Part shown: one piece after another, positions 62,218-64,000 of the stretch | How the letters are laid out: the number at the start of each line of letters is the position of its first letter | Position numbering within the stretch: the stretch's first letter is position 1 | From: Acidobacteriota bacterium | GTDB taxonomy: Bacteria; Acidobacteriota; Vicinamibacteria; Vicinamibacterales; UBA8438 | NCBI GenBank assembly: GCA_009838525.1 | Contig: VXRJ01000003.1 | Span: 1-64,000 of the forward strand | DNA length: 64,000 nt | Direction of reading: 5' to 3' | Notes under the pieces: model-generated | Databases searched by the model: none | Seen by the model: only the letters and a program-made list of their open reading frames with translations | What the model was told of the DNA's origin: nothing | Program-made: the position numbers and the translations under genes

Positions 62218-63414
62218 TTGAGCCCGCTCGACCGTTCGGGCCCGTTGCGGCGCGTGCTGTTCCAGGTGCACCTCTGGATCGGCGTGGCGGCTGCGCTCTA
62301 TGTCCTCGTCGTCTCGGTGACGGGAGCCGCTCTGGTCTTCCGCATCCACCTGCAGCGCGCCGTGCACCCGGAACTGCTCACGGCGCAAACCGACGGCCCG
62401 CAGGCGGACATGGCGACCGTCCTGGAACGGGTGCGGGACGCCTACCCGCAGGGGCGGCTGGTCGGCGCCGATTCGCCGACCACCGTCCGGCCGACCCATC
62501 TCGCGTACGTCACCGAGGACAGCGGGTTCCATACCGTGCTCATCGACCCGGTCACCGCCGACGTGCTGGGCGAGCTGCCCGAGCACTCGGTGATACGTAC
62601 CCTCCAGGATCTGCACTTCGACCTGCTCGCCGGCCGCACCGGTCGGGTGGTCAACGGGGTCGGGGCGCTCTGCCTGCTCCTGCTCTGCGCCACCGGCCCG
62701 TTCATCTGGTGGCCCGGCCGGGCGGGATGGCGGCGCGGCTTCACTGTCGACTGGCGCCGGCCCTGGAAACGGGTGACCTGGGAGCTGCACGGCGCGGTGG
62801 GCATCTGGACGCTCGTTCTTACCGCCGGCTGGGCCGTCACCGGGGCCTACTTCGTATTCCCCGACGAGTTCCGCGCGGCGGTCAACCGGATCTCGCCACT
62901 GAGCACGGTCACTGCGCCGCAATCGAGTACCGACGGCGCCGCCTACGAACCGCGCCCGAGTTGGCGCGAGATGATCGAACTCGCCCGACCGGCGGAACCC
63001 GACGCCTTCGTCGCGAGGGTCGTCCTGCCTGCGACCGACGAGGCGGCTTTCCAGGTGCTGTTCACTGACCGGCAACCCACACGGCTGGGCATACGCCATC
63101 TGCGGACGGTCTACCTCGACCAGTACACCGGCGAGCGGCTCGCCACGCCAGCGGCGCCCGCTCCCACGCTCGGCGACAACGTGATGGCCTGGATCGGCCC
63201 GCTGCACTTCGGAAACTTCGGAGGACCAGGCATCCGCGCGGTGTGGCTCGTCGCCGGCCTGGCGCCGGGCCTGCTGGCGGCAACCGGCCTCATCTTGTGG
63301 TGGACCCGCGTAGTCGCGCCCCGGTGGCGAGGCCGGCGAGTACCGGAGGCCGAGATGCAACCGCTGCACGCGAGTCGCGCCGGTGACGGAGGACGTAAGC
63401 AGGCGAGCGCATGA
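62218..63414 (+). CDS. PepSY-associated transmembrane protein (reductase-like)
   Basis: A 398-residue inner-membrane protein with four helices (VLFQVHLWIGVAAALYVLVV at the start; ALCLLLLCATGPFIWWPG; WELHGAVGIWTLVLTAGWAV; GLLAATGLILWWT at the end) and PepSY-like loops. Conserved His residues in FQVHLW, DLHFDLLAG, ELHGAVG and GPLHFGNFGG suit haem b binding, as in the PiuB/FoxB group that reduces ferric siderophores. It follows the receptor by 41 bases. TTG 62218 is the probable start, with CGGAG upstream. It may reduce iron or haem brought in by the receptor. Confidence 0.85.
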   Translation: MSPLDRSGPLRRVLFQVHLWIGVAAALYVLVVSVTGAALVFRIHLQRAVHPELLTAQTDGPQADMATVLERVRDAYPQGRLVGADSPTTVRPTHLAYVTEDSGFHTVLIDPVTADVLGELPEHSVIRTLQDLHFDLLAGRTGRVVNGVGALCLLLLCATGPFIWWPGRAGWRRGFTVDWRRPWKRVTWELHGAVGIWTLVLTAGWAVTGAYFVFPDEFRAAVNRISPLSTVTAPQSSTDGAAYEPRPSWREMIELARPAEPDAFVARVVLPATDEAAFQVLFTDRQPTRLGIRHLRTVYLDQYTGERLATPAAPAPTLGDNVMAWIGPLHFGNFGGPGIRAVWLVAGLAPGLLAATGLILWWTRVVAPRWRGRRVPEAEMQPLHASRAGDGGRKQASA

Positions 63415-64000
63415 GAGGAACCGTGAATCGGATGCAGGGACCCGTGGCGGGCAACGCGCTGTCGACCACGGAACGGCGACACCTGTTGCGCCGTCTCGCC
63501 TTCACGGCGACTCCGGACCTGGATCGGGCCATCCAGGGGATGTCGGCGGACGAGGCCCTGTCGGTGCTCGTGCGCGCGGCTCGAGACGCGCCGTACCCGC
63601 AGGCCCCGGAGGCTGCCAGCGGGATCTGGAGGAACCCGGCTCTGCGATTCGACGGCCTGTCCGACGAGGACTTCGAGGCGATCGCCGACCGGCAGGCGGA
63701 ACGCGCGCGGGCCGCGACCGGGGAAGTGCGCCGGTGGTGGCTGGCGGAGCTGCTTACCTCCCCGGCCCCGCTGCGCGAGAACCTCGTCCTGTTCCTGCAT
63801 GGCGTGTTCGGCAGCAACACGGGCTCGGTCGACGCCCCGCACGCGCTTCACGGACGCAACGCCCTGCTCCGCCGACAGTGTCTGGGCACGGTCCCGGATC
63901 TGCTCGCGAGCCTCGTCGTCGACCCGGCCATGATGATCCAGGTCGGGATGGACGGGCACCGGCGGCTGCGTGTATCCGATCGTCCCGCCAAGCTCATTCT
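63411..64000 (+). CDS. DUF1800-family protein, 5' part
   Basis: The window ends inside this gene; about 196 residues are present and the frame stays open to the edge. It starts at ATG 63411 (alternatives 63423 GTG, 63432 ATG), overlapping the PepSY stop by four bases. Blocks such as LLRRLAFTATPDLDRAIQ, RRWWLAELLTSPAPLRENLV and FLHGVFGSNTGSVDAPHA are those of DUF1800 proteins, usually encoded next to a DUF1501 gene. DUF1800 function is unknown. It was missing from length-limited gene lists because it runs off the end. Confidence 0.8.
   Translation, partial: MRGTVNRMQGPVAGNALSTTERRHLLRRLAFTATPDLDRAIQGMSADEALSVLVRAARDAPYPQAPEAASGIWRNPALRFDGLSDEDFEAIADRQAERARAATGEVRRWWLAELLTSPAPLRENLVLFLHGVFGSNTGSVDAPHALHGRNALLRRQCLGTVPDLLASLVVDPAMMIQVGMDGHRRLRVSDRPAKLI

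Overview
The window is GC-rich, densely coded DNA from the chromosome of a free-living, aerobic bacterium. I infer an Acidobacteriota lineage, perhaps Vicinamibacteria-like. The pointers are an FtsX/MacB-type permease of the acidobacterial duplicated orphan permease kind (36.3-38.9 kb), three copies of a secreted PDLQG/W-type protein family that I associate with this phylum, several periplasmic quinoprotein-like propellers, a tricorn-type protease and a DUF3604 lipoprotein. This assignment comes from gene content and was not checked by any search. No phage, plasmid or CRISPR locus is visible. Mobile-DNA signs are limited to short dispersed repeats and three toxin-antitoxin modules.

Layout: 0-7.7 kb is a molybdenum hydroxylase cluster: an isocitrate lyase/PEP mutase-like enzyme, then coxS-coxL-coxM (order and active-site loop of form II, not genuine CO dehydrogenase), a MoxR ATPase and a VWA protein, with a mazEF module on the opposite strand between the last two. 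7.7-14.6 kb has a membrane-anchored propeller, dprA, a duplicated-domain protein, an acetyltransferase and a GH88/105-like lipoprotein. 14.7-20.2 kb carries a fused FO synthase (fbiC, coenzyme F420), a possible F420-type split-barrel protein, a Tat-exported amidohydrolase and an FG-GAP protein. 20.2-25.4 kb holds lipid-type membrane genes, a near-identical tandem pair of the secreted family, and a coxG gene that appears to start at CTG. 25.4-28.6 kb is a convergent Ku/LigD end-joining pair.

28.6-48.8 kb holds a cupin, a PIN/RHH module, a quinoprotein with a cupredoxin tail, a DUF3604 lipoprotein, a parvulin, a Tat FAD oxidoreductase, the orphan permease, a tricorn protease, a HEPN/MNT module, GtrA plus a CDP-alcohol phosphatidyltransferase, a c-haem propeller protein and a serine hydrolase. 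49-53 kb has an unusual one-polypeptide histidine kinase/response regulator/DNA-binding protein, tRNA-Arg(CCG), a small membrane ORF, a cytochrome-peroxidase remnant and three copies of a dispersed repeat.

The most striking region is 54-63.4 kb. A secreted, C-terminally membrane-anchored CobN-family chelatase is encoded with a DUF2149 protein, an ExbB/TolQ channel and a small membrane protein. It lies divergent from a TonB-dependent receptor and a PepSY-type reductase-like membrane protein. The gene set matches the Bacteroidota hmuRSTUV haem-uptake/haem-dechelation system far better than cobalamin synthesis. I read it as an acidobacterial version, possibly with a reductase added. An array of 11-bp tandem direct repeats upstream of the receptor may be its regulatory site. 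A second theme is a 29-bp repeat placed at a fixed distance (TAG plus 4 bases) after the stop codons of unrelated genes.
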